From Petroclostridium xylanilyticum (GTDB lineage Bacteria > Bacillota > Clostridia > SK-Y3): DNA of 64,000 nt. Below, in pieces: positions 25,557 to 34,185 of the stretch. The stretch is from contig NZ_NPML01000013.1 in the NCBI RefSeq assembly GCF_002252565.1, forward strand, positions 248,001 through 312,000, written 5' to 3'. Numbering within the stretch: the stretch's first letter is position 1; every line of letters begins with the position of its first letter. The notes under the pieces are model-generated. The model did not search any database. It saw only the letters and a program-made list of their open reading frames with translations, and was not told the DNA's origin. The position numbers were made by a program, and so were the translations under genes.

Positions 25557-26867
25557 TTATAGTTTTATAATCTTATCTCTGTTTTGTTTTACGTTTCTGG
25601 TAGCGTTTTTAGTATCAAATAATACTTTAGAATGCTCAACAATAAATTCATAATCATAGCTGGTGTGCTGTGTAGTGATAATAACAAGGTCAGCATCTTG
25701 TAGATTTTGTTGAGTAATTGGTGAAGAAGTATACTTTTTATTACTATGCTCAAATCTCGGAACATAGGGATCATTGTAAATCACTTGTGCACCCTGTTTT
25801 TCAAGATGTTCAATAACTTTTAAAGCAGGAGACTGCCTAATATCGTCGATGTCCTGTTTATAAGCAACACCCAAAACAAACACTTTAGCGCCGTTTAATG
25901 CCTTTCTATATTGATTAAGAATTTTCATAGACCTCTCCACTACATATTCCGGCATATAGTTATTAATCTCACCTGCAATTTCTATGAGCCTGGTGTGATA
26001 ATCATATTCTCTTACTTTCCATGTAAGATAGTATGGATCAATTGGAATACAATGTCCTCCAACACCTGGTCCCGGATAAAATGCCATAAAACCGTAAGGT
26101 TTGGTCTTAGCAGCCTCAATGACTTCCCATACATCAATACCCATTTTGTTGCATATGATAGCCATCTCATTCGCCAAAGCAATATTAATATTTCGAAATG
26201 TATTTTCTAAAATTTTTTCCATCTCAGCCACAGCAGGACTTGAAACTTCAAAGACTTCCCCCTCAAGTACACTGCGATAAAGTTCTGCAGCTACTTGTGT
26301 ACTATCTGGTGTAGTTCCCCCCACAACCTTTGGTGTGTTCTTAGTATTATAGAGCTTATTACCAGGATCTACCCGTTCCGGAGAAAACGCAAGGTAAAAA
26401 TCACGTCCATCCTTAAGTCCTGTTTCCTCCAATATTGGTTTGATTACTTTTTCCGTAGTACCCGGATATGTTGTACTCTCCAGTACAATTAACATTCCTT
26501 TATGAAGATACTTTGCAATATCCTTCGTAGAATTCTCAACATAGCTAATGTCTGGCTGATAATATCGATCCAGAGGTGTCGGTACACAAATTGCCACACA
26601 GTCAACCTTACTGATAAAACTAAAATCTTTTGTAGCTGATAATTTACCTGATGCTACTACCTGCTGAAGTTCTCCGTCAATAATATCTCCAATATAATTT
26701 TGTCCTCTGTTTACCATATCTACTTTTTGGTCCTGTATATCAAATCCAATTGTTTTATACCCCGCTTTTGCTTTTTCTACGGCTAGTGGAAGCCCTACAT
26801 ATCCAAGCCCTACAACTCCTACAATAGCAGTTCTGTCTTTTATTTTTTGTAGTAATTGCTCTTTCAT
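25557..26867 (-). CDS. wbpA: UDP-N-acetyl-D-glucosamine 6-dehydrogenase, WbpA-like
   Basis: A 436-residue nucleotide-sugar dehydrogenase with the NAD motif GLGYVGLPLA, CVPTPLD, the SPERVDPGN substrate motif and the catalytic Cys273 in PGVGGHCIPIDPYY. WbpA-type enzymes convert UDP-GlcNAc to the uronic acid in two oxidations. SPERxDPGN and GGHCIPIDPYYL are the forms seen in UDP-HexNAc dehydrogenases rather than UDP-glucose dehydrogenase. It abuts the wbpD gene (2-base gap) and is followed by wbpB, giving a compact pathway block. Confidence 0.9.
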   Translation of the reverse strand: MKEQLLQKIKDRTAIVGVVGLGYVGLPLAVEKAKAGYKTIGFDIQDQKVDMVNRGQNYIGDIIDGELQQVVASGKLSATKDFSFISKVDCVAICVPTPLDRYYQPDISYVENSTKDIAKYLHKGMLIVLESTTYPGTTEKVIKPILEETGLKDGRDFYLAFSPERVDPGNKLYNTKNTPKVVGGTTPDSTQVAAELYRSVLEGEVFEVSSPAVAEMEKILENTFRNINIALANEMAIICNKMGIDVWEVIEAAKTKPYGFMAFYPGPGVGGHCIPIDPYYLTWKVREYDYHTRLIEIAGEINNYMPEYVVERSMKILNQYRKALNGAKVFVLGVAYKQDIDDIRQSPALKVIEHLEKQGAQVIYNDPYVPRFEHSNKKYTSSPITQQNLQDADLVIITTQHTSYDYEFIVEHSKVLFDTKNATRNVKQNRDKIIKL

Positions 26868-26869
26868 TT

Positions 26870-27442
26870 CTATCGCTCCATCACCGATTCTTCTTGCTTA
26901 ACATATTCTTTTTTGCATACTTTACACTGTCCAACTTTATCATTAAAAATAATCCTATTTCCACAACTGCATATCCATCCTGCAATCCTGGCAGGATTTC
27001 CTACAACTAATGCATAATCAGGTACATCTTTTGTCACTACCGCACCAGCTCCTATGAACGCATATTTCCCAATAACATGTCCACAAATGATGGTAGCATT
27101 AGCACCAATAGATGCCCCTTTTTTCACCAGCGTTTTTTTATATTCATTACGACGACTAATATGACTTCTAGGATTAATTACATTTGTAAAAACACAGGAT
27201 GGTCCTAAAAATACATCATCTTCACAAACAACTCCCGTGTAAAGTGATACATTATTTTGAATCTTCACGTTATTTCCAATGATAACATGAGGTGAGATAA
27301 CGACATTTTGACCAATATTACAGTTCTGTCCAATTTTACATTTCTGCATAATATGACAAAAATGCCATATTTTTGTTCCGTTACCAATCTCACAGGGTTC
27401 ATCTATATAACTGGATTCATGAACATAATATTGTGTATCCAA
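26870..27442 (-). CDS. wbpD: Left-handed beta-helix N-acetyltransferase, WbpD-like
   Basis: A 190-residue hexapeptide-repeat acetyltransferase: repeats begin with [15 protein letters not shown] and run through [15 protein letters not shown] to [23 protein letters not shown]-type coils. WbpD/WlbB acetylates the 3-amino group of UDP-GlcNAc3NA. The C-terminal end has four cysteines (CSCG and CKVC) forming a probable zinc ribbon, whose counterpart in proteobacterial WbpD is not cysteine-rich as far as I recall. Located between wbpE and wbpA genes. Confidence 0.88.
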   Translation of the reverse strand: MDTQYYVHESSYIDEPCEIGNGTKIWHFCHIMQKCKIGQNCNIGQNVVISPHVIIGNNVKIQNNVSLYTGVVCEDDVFLGPSCVFTNVINPRSHISRRNEYKKTLVKKGASIGANATIICGHVIGKYAFIGAGAVVTKDVPDYALVVGNPARIAGWICSCGNRIIFNDKVGQCKVCKKEYVKQEESVMER

Positions 27443-27474
27443 TAATCAGTTCCTCCTTAAGTATATAGGTTAAG

Positions 27475-28695
27475 TTACAAGGTACATTGGCTATTATGCT
27501 TAGTATTTAATTTTTCAAATTCATATATTACACCAACAATGTAATCCTGTTCTTCCTTTGTTAGTTCAGGATATAAAGGTAGTGCAAAAGTCCTCTTGGA
27601 CAAATATTCCGCTACCAGTAAATCACCTTTGCTATAGCCTAGATGTTCATATGCCTTTTGTAGGTGCAAAGGAACTGGATAATAAATCCCTGCTGAGATA
27701 CCTTTTTGTTTTAAGTAACTAACTATTTCATCTCTGCGGTCAGTTTGGAGGATGTATAAATGATATACACTATCTGCATCAGTTAAAACTTCCGGTAATA
27801 TGAGAGAAGTATTCTTTAATTTCTCATTATAATAAATCGCATGTTGTCTTCGCATTGCATTCCACTGCTCTAAATATTTAAGTTTTACTCTTAATATGGC
27901 TGCCTGTATTTCATCAAGCCTTGAGTTATAACCAATAAGATAGTTATAATATTTTGTAGGATTATAGATTGTTTCTCTAGTCTCTATTTCTTGAGACTCT
28001 TCCTGTATACCATTCATTATATCAAAAGCATTTTTACCTGCATTACCGCTGCCGTGCATCCGAAGAGCTCTCACTATCTTATTTAATCTTTCATTATTTG
28101 TGGTAATAATTCCTCCATCACCAAATGCACCTAGATTTTTAGTTGGAAAGAATGAAAAACAGGCAATATCTCCTATACTGCCTACTCTTTGACCTTTATA
28201 TCTTGCACCAATTGCCTGACAGGCGTCTTCAACAATATATAAATCATATTTTTCTGCTATGGCCACAATGCTATCCATTTCCGCAGGCTGTCCAAATATA
28301 TGAACCGGTATTATAGCCTTGGTTTTTGATGTGATCTTATTTTCTATTTTTGATGAGTCAATATTATATGTATCTTTTCTTACATCAACAAATACCGGAA
28401 TTGCCCCTACTCGTGAAATAGCTTCAGCTGTGGCAAAAAAAGTAAAGGGTGTTGTAATTACCTCATCATCTTTCCCTATCCCAAGCGCGTGAAGTGCAAG
28501 TACCAATGCATCGGTACCATTGGCACAGGAAATTGCATATTTACAACCGACAAACTGCGCTACTTCCTGTTCAAAATATTTTACTTCAGGACCCATAATA
28601 TATTGTCCAGAAGAAAGAACATTTTTAATTGCTGCATCTATCTCCTTTTTTATACTATTGTACTGTTTTTGCAAATCCAGTAAAGGAATTGTCAT
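27475..28695 (-). CDS. wbpE: UDP-3-keto-uronate aminotransferase, WbpE-like
   Basis: A DegT/DnrJ/EryC1 aminotransferase of 406 residues with the PLP lysine at Lys186 in FFPTKNLGAFGDGG, the wording of the WbpE/WlbC/VioA branch and distinct from the PseC enzyme in the same island. It would transfer an amino group to C3 of the ketone made by WbpB. About 25 residues (roughly 222-247, rich in Glu and Ile) appear inserted relative to the 360-residue enzymes. It opens the wbpE-D-A-B block. Confidence 0.88.
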   Translation of the reverse strand: MTIPLLDLQKQYNSIKKEIDAAIKNVLSSGQYIMGPEVKYFEQEVAQFVGCKYAISCANGTDALVLALHALGIGKDDEVITTPFTFFATAEAISRVGAIPVFVDVRKDTYNIDSSKIENKITSKTKAIIPVHIFGQPAEMDSIVAIAEKYDLYIVEDACQAIGARYKGQRVGSIGDIACFSFFPTKNLGAFGDGGIITTNNERLNKIVRALRMHGSGNAGKNAFDIMNGIQEESQEIETRETIYNPTKYYNYLIGYNSRLDEIQAAILRVKLKYLEQWNAMRRQHAIYYNEKLKNTSLILPEVLTDADSVYHLYILQTDRRDEIVSYLKQKGISAGIYYPVPLHLQKAYEHLGYSKGDLLVAEYLSKRTFALPLYPELTKEEQDYIVGVIYEFEKLNTKHNSQCTL

Positions 28696-28778
28696 ATATC
28701 AAAACTCCTTATTCCGTGTTCCAATAAAGCCATCAAAATATAAATTTTAAGAATTGAACTTTTTATAAAAATTTAATA

Positions 28779-29789
28779 CTATAATAGATTCTCATTCCTG
28801 ATTATTTTTTTAATTTTTTCTTTCATTAAAAATTCTTGCGCTTTTGAAGAGTCAGTAATATATGCCTGGAGAGAATCATTAGTATTATAAGATATTACTT
28901 GCCTAATAGGACTAATTCGAAACATCTCATCTAACTCTTCTGCCCTCGAATATTCATCATCTGTCATCAACTCTTCATACATTTTCTCACCAGGACGTAA
29001 CCCCATTTGTTTGATTTGTACATTACTTTTTGGTATATGATACTTTTCACAAACTTCTTCTATCACTGCTTCCGCCAGTTCCCCCAACCGAACTACAGGC
29101 ATTTTGAGTACAAATACTTCTCCTCCGGTAGCATATAAAGAAGCTTTTAATACAAGATTCACCGCTTCAGTAATACTCATCATAAACCTTGTCATTTCTG
29201 GATCAGTGACTGTTATATATCTATACTTAAGAATTTGTTCTTTAAATAGAGGTACAACCGACCCGCGTGACCCCATTACATTTCCAAACCGGACAGCAGC
29301 AAAAATCGGCCTCTTTCCGCCTTTTGAATAATCTGCAGCGGCAATCAACCGTTCTGCCAGCAATTTCGTAGCTCCCATTGTATTTGTAGGGTTGATAGCT
29401 TTATCGGTGCTGGTATAAATAACTCTTTCCACCTGTTCATTAATTGCACAATCTATGACATTTTGTGTACCCATTACATTTGTTTTAACAGCCTCAAAGG
29501 GGTTGTATTCACAGGCCGGAACATGCTTAAGGGCGGCCAAATGGAAAACTATGTCTATTCCGTGCATGGCACGTCCCAGCCTTTCCTTGTCCCGGATATC
29601 TCCCAATAAAAATCTGATATTACTATGTTGTCCCAGCTTTTGCTGCATGATAAACTGTTTATATTCATCCCTGCTGTAAATACGGACCACTTTAGGGTTA
29701 TATTTCAGGATTTCCAAGGTTAACGCCTGTCCTATCGTACCTGTCCCGCCAATAACAAGTATATTTTTATCCTGGAGTAATTGTTTCAC
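28779..29789 (-). CDS. pseB: UDP-N-acetylglucosamine 4,6-dehydratase, PseB/FlaA1-like
   Basis: An extended short-chain dehydrogenase with GGTGTIGQ, GDIRDKERL, HLAALKHVP and the catalytic region TSTDKAINPTNTMGATK, where Met replaces the usual Tyr of the YxxxK pair, as in CapE, FlaA1-long and PglF enzymes. It should make UDP-4-keto-6-deoxy-HexNAc, the substrate of the PseC enzyme encoded 20 kb further down. Whether it inverts C5 (pseudaminic route) or not (legionaminic or bacillosamine route) cannot be decided by eye. GTG at 29789 is better spaced from AAAGGAAG than the ATG at 29795. Confidence 0.85.
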   Translation of the reverse strand: MKQLLQDKNILVIGGTGTIGQALTLEILKYNPKVVRIYSRDEYKQFIMQQKLGQHSNIRFLLGDIRDKERLGRAMHGIDIVFHLAALKHVPACEYNPFEAVKTNVMGTQNVIDCAINEQVERVIYTSTDKAINPTNTMGATKLLAERLIAAADYSKGGKRPIFAAVRFGNVMGSRGSVVPLFKEQILKYRYITVTDPEMTRFMMSITEAVNLVLKASLYATGGEVFVLKMPVVRLGELAEAVIEEVCEKYHIPKSNVQIKQMGLRPGEKMYEELMTDDEYSRAEELDEMFRISPIRQVISYNTNDSLQAYITDSSKAQEFLMKEKIKKIIRNENLL

Positions 29790-29866
29790 GCACATCTTCC
29801 TTTAATCGTAAATTGACTATCCATAATATATTTCGACATAATTCTATAAAATATTAATAGTATTTT

Positions 29867-31888
29867 CTAGGAAAAAATCTTAAAGGTACATTCAAAGACT
29901 TTAATATAGAATTCCTGTTCTACTTCTTTTATATTATGTTCTACCTGTTCCCTCAGTTCTTTTGCCGCTTCTCCCAGGCCTCCGTATATCAGCGCAGATT
30001 TTTCGGCATTTTTCCGTCCCTTCGCCTTTTCATCATCCTCTGCCCGGATTTGAAACTCCGGCATATTTTCCGTCCTTAACAGCACGGGCTGGGCAAGTAT
30101 GTTTAGAAGAGACAGGGCCGGCTCCTTGCCAATCTGTTCATCAATCCTTCCGCTTTTTTCAACCAGACTCTTAAGATTGTAATGGGCTTTTCCCGTATAA
30201 TAATTGAATAGCCGTTCAGCATTTTGCAAGCCTTTTTCACAAAGTATTTCAATATTGTGCAGGGAATTTTTTATCTTTGACAACTCGTTTAACAGGTTTC
30301 CATAATCGTGTTTTTCCATGGTAGCCCGGGCTAAAACTTCTTTGACCCTTTCTCCCGGATTAAAAGTTTCGATACAGTACTCCTCAATTGCCTGCCGGAA
30401 AGTGATGTGCGTTGCACCATCAATATAGGCCCCGCCTTCGGTGGCATTGATATATTCGACCGGTGCAGCAGCAATGATCTGCTTAAACCACGCCAGATAA
30501 GTGTACAATTGGTGCGTGGTAGGCACAATATCTCCATCATATCCTCTCACCAGTTCGTAATATTCTATTTCTTCGTCAGGAATTTTCCTGCTGTTTTCTG
30601 AAAATTCATAGGTGTATACAATTTTCTTTTGGGTTTGAAAAATATTTGCTTTCACCCTGCATATTTCCTTGGTATCGGTATGGCAGTATATGGTCTCATT
30701 CTCCCGTTCATCAACAAGTTTCCACTGTTCTCCCAACCGGTGTGCCGCATCGCTGCAATGGCTTTTTAAGCCGGTATAGGCCAGATCCTGCCCGATTAGG
30801 ATAATGGGGCTGCAGCCCATAAATTCCGCCAATACAGCGGAACAACACGCCACTGATGGAGTATCGGGCAATTCCATCAGCGGCTGGCCGATGGCCGTCC
30901 TGAATATGTGCGTTACCTTATTTTGAAAAGAACCGACAATTTTGGGCCCCTCATAATATTGGAGAATCATGGGATGGACTTGTCCATTAAAAACCAGGGG
31001 AATATCTTCCTGCAGATACCTGTGGAATAATTGAAAATTTGCTATCCCCGGGTCTATACTTACTAACAAATCAGGTTTTACACCCTGCTTTAGCAATGGT
31101 GGCAGTGTCCTCGCACCGGCAATAATGACCGCTTTCCCTTTCGCCCTTTTGATCAAATGTATATTTTTATCCAAAGATGGTCCGCCTGAAACAATAATTG
31201 CAGGTTTTCCTGCGAAGAGCTGATACAGACAGTTTACACCGGGATTGCTGACAATGGGTACAATGTTCTTAAATGGATTATAAATCCATTCTTTATTGAA
31301 GCCGAGAACCGTGCAGATTTGCACCGTCTGTCTATGCAGCAGGTCTTTAAGTTGCTTATAAACATCAACAACTTCATTTTGAAAAAGGGTACTGTATGTT
31401 TTGAATTCTAAAATCTCAGCATCTTTTATCTCTTTATAATTTTGTAGGTATTTCATAAGTTTATCAAACAATGCTTGTCCCTGGCAGCCTACAATAAAAA
31501 TGATGTTCTTTTTGTTTTGCCATTCACTAATATCAACTACTCTAAGAGCAGCTTCAAAAATCTTTATATTCGGCTCAACTACAATCAATTTTGAAATACA
31601 AGAGATTTGTTCTACTAACACGGCAGTGTGATATCCCAATCCGAAACCTACCTGTATGCAAATCTTCTCATCCTGTAATTGAAGCTGCTCTGCCCAATTG
31701 ATAGCTTCCTGTATGGGATTATATTTGCTGTGCAAATACATATTTTTACCATTGGCGTGAATTCTTACCGTGTAATTGCCATCTTTTGCTGGCTCCAAGA
31801 TTAAAGTCTCCTTTAAGCTTAGTATCTGCTGGTAAATTTCGGGATAATTTTTTTCAAGGAAGCACATATTCTTTTCATATACTAGCAT
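29867..31888 (-). CDS. maf: Motility accessory factor (Maf) flagellin glycosyltransferase, DUF115
   Basis: Maf enzymes transfer nonulosonic acids from CMP to Ser or Thr of flagellin in the cytoplasm. The central domain (6-hydroxymethylpterin pyrophosphokinase MptE-like, DUF115) has AIIVSGGPSLDKNIHLI, a following VKPDLLVSIDP and IILIGQDLAYTG, all diagnostic. The N-terminal domain contains VGFGLGYHTAVLVEQ. 673 residues is normal for the long form; the C-terminal 150 residues are helical. It lies directly after a second Maf gene (9-base gap) and before the pseB-like gene. Confidence 0.93.
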   Translation of the reverse strand: MLVYEKNMCFLEKNYPEIYQQILSLKETLILEPAKDGNYTVRIHANGKNMYLHSKYNPIQEAINWAEQLQLQDEKICIQVGFGLGYHTAVLVEQISCISKLIVVEPNIKIFEAALRVVDISEWQNKKNIIFIVGCQGQALFDKLMKYLQNYKEIKDAEILEFKTYSTLFQNEVVDVYKQLKDLLHRQTVQICTVLGFNKEWIYNPFKNIVPIVSNPGVNCLYQLFAGKPAIIVSGGPSLDKNIHLIKRAKGKAVIIAGARTLPPLLKQGVKPDLLVSIDPGIANFQLFHRYLQEDIPLVFNGQVHPMILQYYEGPKIVGSFQNKVTHIFRTAIGQPLMELPDTPSVACCSAVLAEFMGCSPIILIGQDLAYTGLKSHCSDAAHRLGEQWKLVDERENETIYCHTDTKEICRVKANIFQTQKKIVYTYEFSENSRKIPDEEIEYYELVRGYDGDIVPTTHQLYTYLAWFKQIIAAAPVEYINATEGGAYIDGATHITFRQAIEEYCIETFNPGERVKEVLARATMEKHDYGNLLNELSKIKNSLHNIEILCEKGLQNAERLFNYYTGKAHYNLKSLVEKSGRIDEQIGKEPALSLLNILAQPVLLRTENMPEFQIRAEDDEKAKGRKNAEKSALIYGGLGEAAKELREQVEHNIKEVEQEFYIKVFECTFKIFS

Positions 31889-31896
31889 TGGACCAC

Positions 31897-33294
31897 CTAA
31901 TTTCTATCTATAAATTGAATGGTACAAGTAAAAATACTCACTTCTTCTATTAGCCTGTTTTTAGCTACAATTTCTTTTAATTTCTCATTATATTTTTGTG
32001 ACCAATTAGGCAAGTCGGATAATACCTTATCCACCGGTATAGTCCTGGTACCTGCAATGGCTGCCCCGCGCGCAGTGCTGTTAATAAATTGTACCTCAGG
32101 GTGTTTTGCTATCTTTCGCTCAAACCATCTTAAAAAACTATATAAACTGGGTGTAGTATAATACTGTCTGCCATCTATACCTTCTATCCACTTGCCTTCT
32201 CCCGTTTGCAACACATTGGCTGCCGTATCATAATGGGTCTGTGTATCAGTATAACAAAGGTCCTGACCTATCAATATGATAGGATTGCATCCCATCTCAA
32301 CTGCAAGGCTCAATGCGGCCGTTGCTACCGAACCGCCGCTCTCTATCGCAAAATCCTTTTCTTTTTCAGGGCAAAAGGAACTGTCGTACAACAAAAGCTT
32401 GTCTCCTTCATATCCATAATTCAGGGTATACGCTGCTGTTGCCATCATGGCTAATGGTACAGATTGATTTTTTAATCCAATTAGATGATTTACTACAAAC
32501 GATTGACAGTCTGTTTCTATGAGGAGATCCGACATGATATTACAATCTTCCAGCAGCTTGGCTGCTCTGCCAATGACAATAATTAGCGCCTTGTCTTTCG
32601 CCAGTTTTAATTCTTTTACATTGTCATTGAGTGAAGGTCCTGCTGATACAATAATGCATGGTACATTCTTAAATTGGTTATTAAAGATTCTTGCAGCATT
32701 TGGATAATTCTGGTCAATATTCATATTATAATTAGTACGCATGATGTCCTTAAATTTGTTATAACTCTTAGTGTCTACCAGCCAGCTTTCCAATACATCC
32801 TTCAATTTTAGCAGCTTTTGAGGGACAGCCTTTAGACATGGTTCATAGATAATAAATTCCATGTCTTCCAATTTAGAGATATAATTAATAATTTCAGAAA
32901 TTTCATTTATATCTTCAGAAGCGTAAAGAACCACATTTCGTTTTTTGAATAATGACAAAATATCCGTGTTTTCAAAGGCTATTTTTATAAGTTCCATGTT
33001 ACATTCCATTACATGCAATATCTGTCCTTCTTGTAACATCTCTGCCATGGCATGTACATGGTATCCCAGTCCCAACCCATAAAGCACCAGATTTTTGCAC
33101 ATAACAAATTTCTCCATAGCAAACCGCCTCCCCTGCACCCAGGGAGCCATCTTACTATGGAGATAATATGTATTTCCCAATGTAGTTATCTTTACCGTTG
33201 GTTCATTTTTACCATTCCATTGAATTTCACATTGAGCATTTGAAATTTTTTTATTTTGCAGCTGCTCTAATAATGTACATTCATTCCAAATCAT
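31897..33294 (-). CDS. Second Maf-type (DUF115) glycosyltransferase, short form
   Basis: A 465-residue homologue of the neighbouring Maf with the same architecture: GLGLGYHVHAMAEML near residue 75, CIIVSAGPSLNDNVKEL in the DUF115 core, then DLLIETDC and IILIGQDLCYTDTQTHYD. The C-terminal helical domain of the longer protein is mostly missing. Two Maf genes in tandem suggest two sugar types or two flagellin sites. Its start overlaps the stop of the preceding small gene by 14 bases. Confidence 0.92.
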   Translation of the reverse strand: MIWNECTLLEQLQNKKISNAQCEIQWNGKNEPTVKITTLGNTYYLHSKMAPWVQGRRFAMEKFVMCKNLVLYGLGLGYHVHAMAEMLQEGQILHVMECNMELIKIAFENTDILSLFKKRNVVLYASEDINEISEIINYISKLEDMEFIIYEPCLKAVPQKLLKLKDVLESWLVDTKSYNKFKDIMRTNYNMNIDQNYPNAARIFNNQFKNVPCIIVSAGPSLNDNVKELKLAKDKALIIVIGRAAKLLEDCNIMSDLLIETDCQSFVVNHLIGLKNQSVPLAMMATAAYTLNYGYEGDKLLLYDSSFCPEKEKDFAIESGGSVATAALSLAVEMGCNPIILIGQDLCYTDTQTHYDTAANVLQTGEGKWIEGIDGRQYYTTPSLYSFLRWFERKIAKHPEVQFINSTARGAAIAGTRTIPVDKVLSDLPNWSQKYNEKLKEIVAKNRLIEEVSIFTCTIQFIDRN

Positions 33295-33667
33295 CGGTAT
33301 ATACGCCCTTTATCTTGCCAATTTCACCCTGCCACTGCTCTAATATCGGTAAAATCTCATATTCTAAAATATCACTGATTAAAATATAGTCACTATTTTC
33401 CCAACCCTCTAACAGCTGAGGCAACACATCTTCTAATTCCTGTGTAGAAACATGAATGTCATATTCCTCCTGCATGGATTTAGTAAGTGTAATAGCATCC
33501 AGCAGCCATTGCATCGCCTCTGTAAAAGGCCCAAATACCTCTATCGCCTGCTGTTCATTTCCCCCTTGAAAATACGATACCATACTTTGAACAGCATGCA
33601 TCACTTTTGGAAGATAGTTATCTATTTCTTGCAATGTTTCAATCATTAGCTTTTTATTATTATTCAT
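33281..33667 (-). CDS. Unknown protein between flaG and maf
   Basis: A 128-residue acidic, helical protein with no motif I recognise (pieces such as FQGGNEQQAIEVFGPF and YDIHVSTQELEDVLPQLLEGW). No signal peptide or membrane helix. Its place between flaG and the Maf genes and the overlap with the first Maf suggest a glycosylation partner or export-associated chaperone. GGAGA 7 nt upstream supports the ATG at 33667; further in-frame ATGs near 33697 lack a site. Confidence 0.72.
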   Translation of the reverse strand: MNNNKKLMIETLQEIDNYLPKVMHAVQSMVSYFQGGNEQQAIEVFGPFTEAMQWLLDAITLTKSMQEEYDIHVSTQELEDVLPQLLEGWENSDYILISDILEYEILPILEQWQGEIGKIKGVYTDDLE

Positions 33668-33680
33668 CGGCCTGTCTCCA

Positions 33681-34085
33681 TTATACTTTTTCATCAATTA
33701 GCATACCCACATATTCCCGTATTCTCGAACGCATTTCAAGAACTTCCCTAGGTGGTATTTCTTTTATAACTTTTTGCGTCTCTTTATCAATGAGTACTAC
33801 ATATAATTCTCTATTAGATATTGCATTCTCGCTTTTATTTTCAAAAACCTTAAAAGTAATTTTGCGGTCCAAAACATCAAAGATCTCATTTAACTCATCT
33901 ACTGCCGTATTAATCTTAGCGCGATCTATATCGTTATTATTCTTTTCTTTATTTTTTTCCAGATCTTCAGATTTTTTTAAGTCTTCAATTCCTTTAACAA
34001 TATTTTTGGATTCCTGCATCGATGCCTGTCTAAGCTCCATTTTTGAATAAACTCTGTTACCTGTTTGTGCATCTTTTACCTGCAT
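33681..34085 (-). CDS. flaG: Flagellar protein FlaG
   Basis: A 134-residue FlaG-family protein: a variable charged N-terminal half and a conserved C-terminal domain with AVDELNEIFDVLDRKITFKVFE, ELYVVLIDKETQKVIKEIPP and a final helix MRSRIREYVGMLID (here given in parts). FlaG influences filament length in other species. It follows fliC after a terminator and normally precedes fliD directly; here 29 kb of glycosylation genes separate the two. ATG at 34085 preferred over a GTG at 34100. Confidence 0.88.
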   Translation of the reverse strand: MQVKDAQTGNRVYSKMELRQASMQESKNIVKGIEDLKKSEDLEKNKEKNNNDIDRAKINTAVDELNEIFDVLDRKITFKVFENKSENAISNRELYVVLIDKETQKVIKEIPPREVLEMRSRIREYVGMLIDEKV

Positions 34086-34129
34086 TAAAACCACACCCAC
34101 CCTTCATTATATGGATAACACCAATATTA

Positions 34130-34170
34130 AAGAAGGCCTGCCGGACAGTGGCCGGCCGGCCTTCTTTTTG
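34130..34170 (-). terminator. Strong terminator between fliC and flaG
   Basis: A GC-rich hairpin (AAGAAGGCCTGCCGG facing CCGGCCGGCCTTCTT) followed on both strands by T-runs lies between the fliC stop and the flaG start. It should end most fliC transcripts, which allows abundant flagellin mRNA and only low read-through into flaG and the island. Confidence 0.85.
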
Positions 34171-34185
34171 TAGATATACTAATTA

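Noticed and set aside
33607-34050. A 147-residue plus-strand ORF opposite flaG and the small unknown gene
   Set aside because: It has the hydrophobic, Ser/Phe-rich make-up of an antisense shadow, no ribosome site, and lies opposite two well-supported genes.
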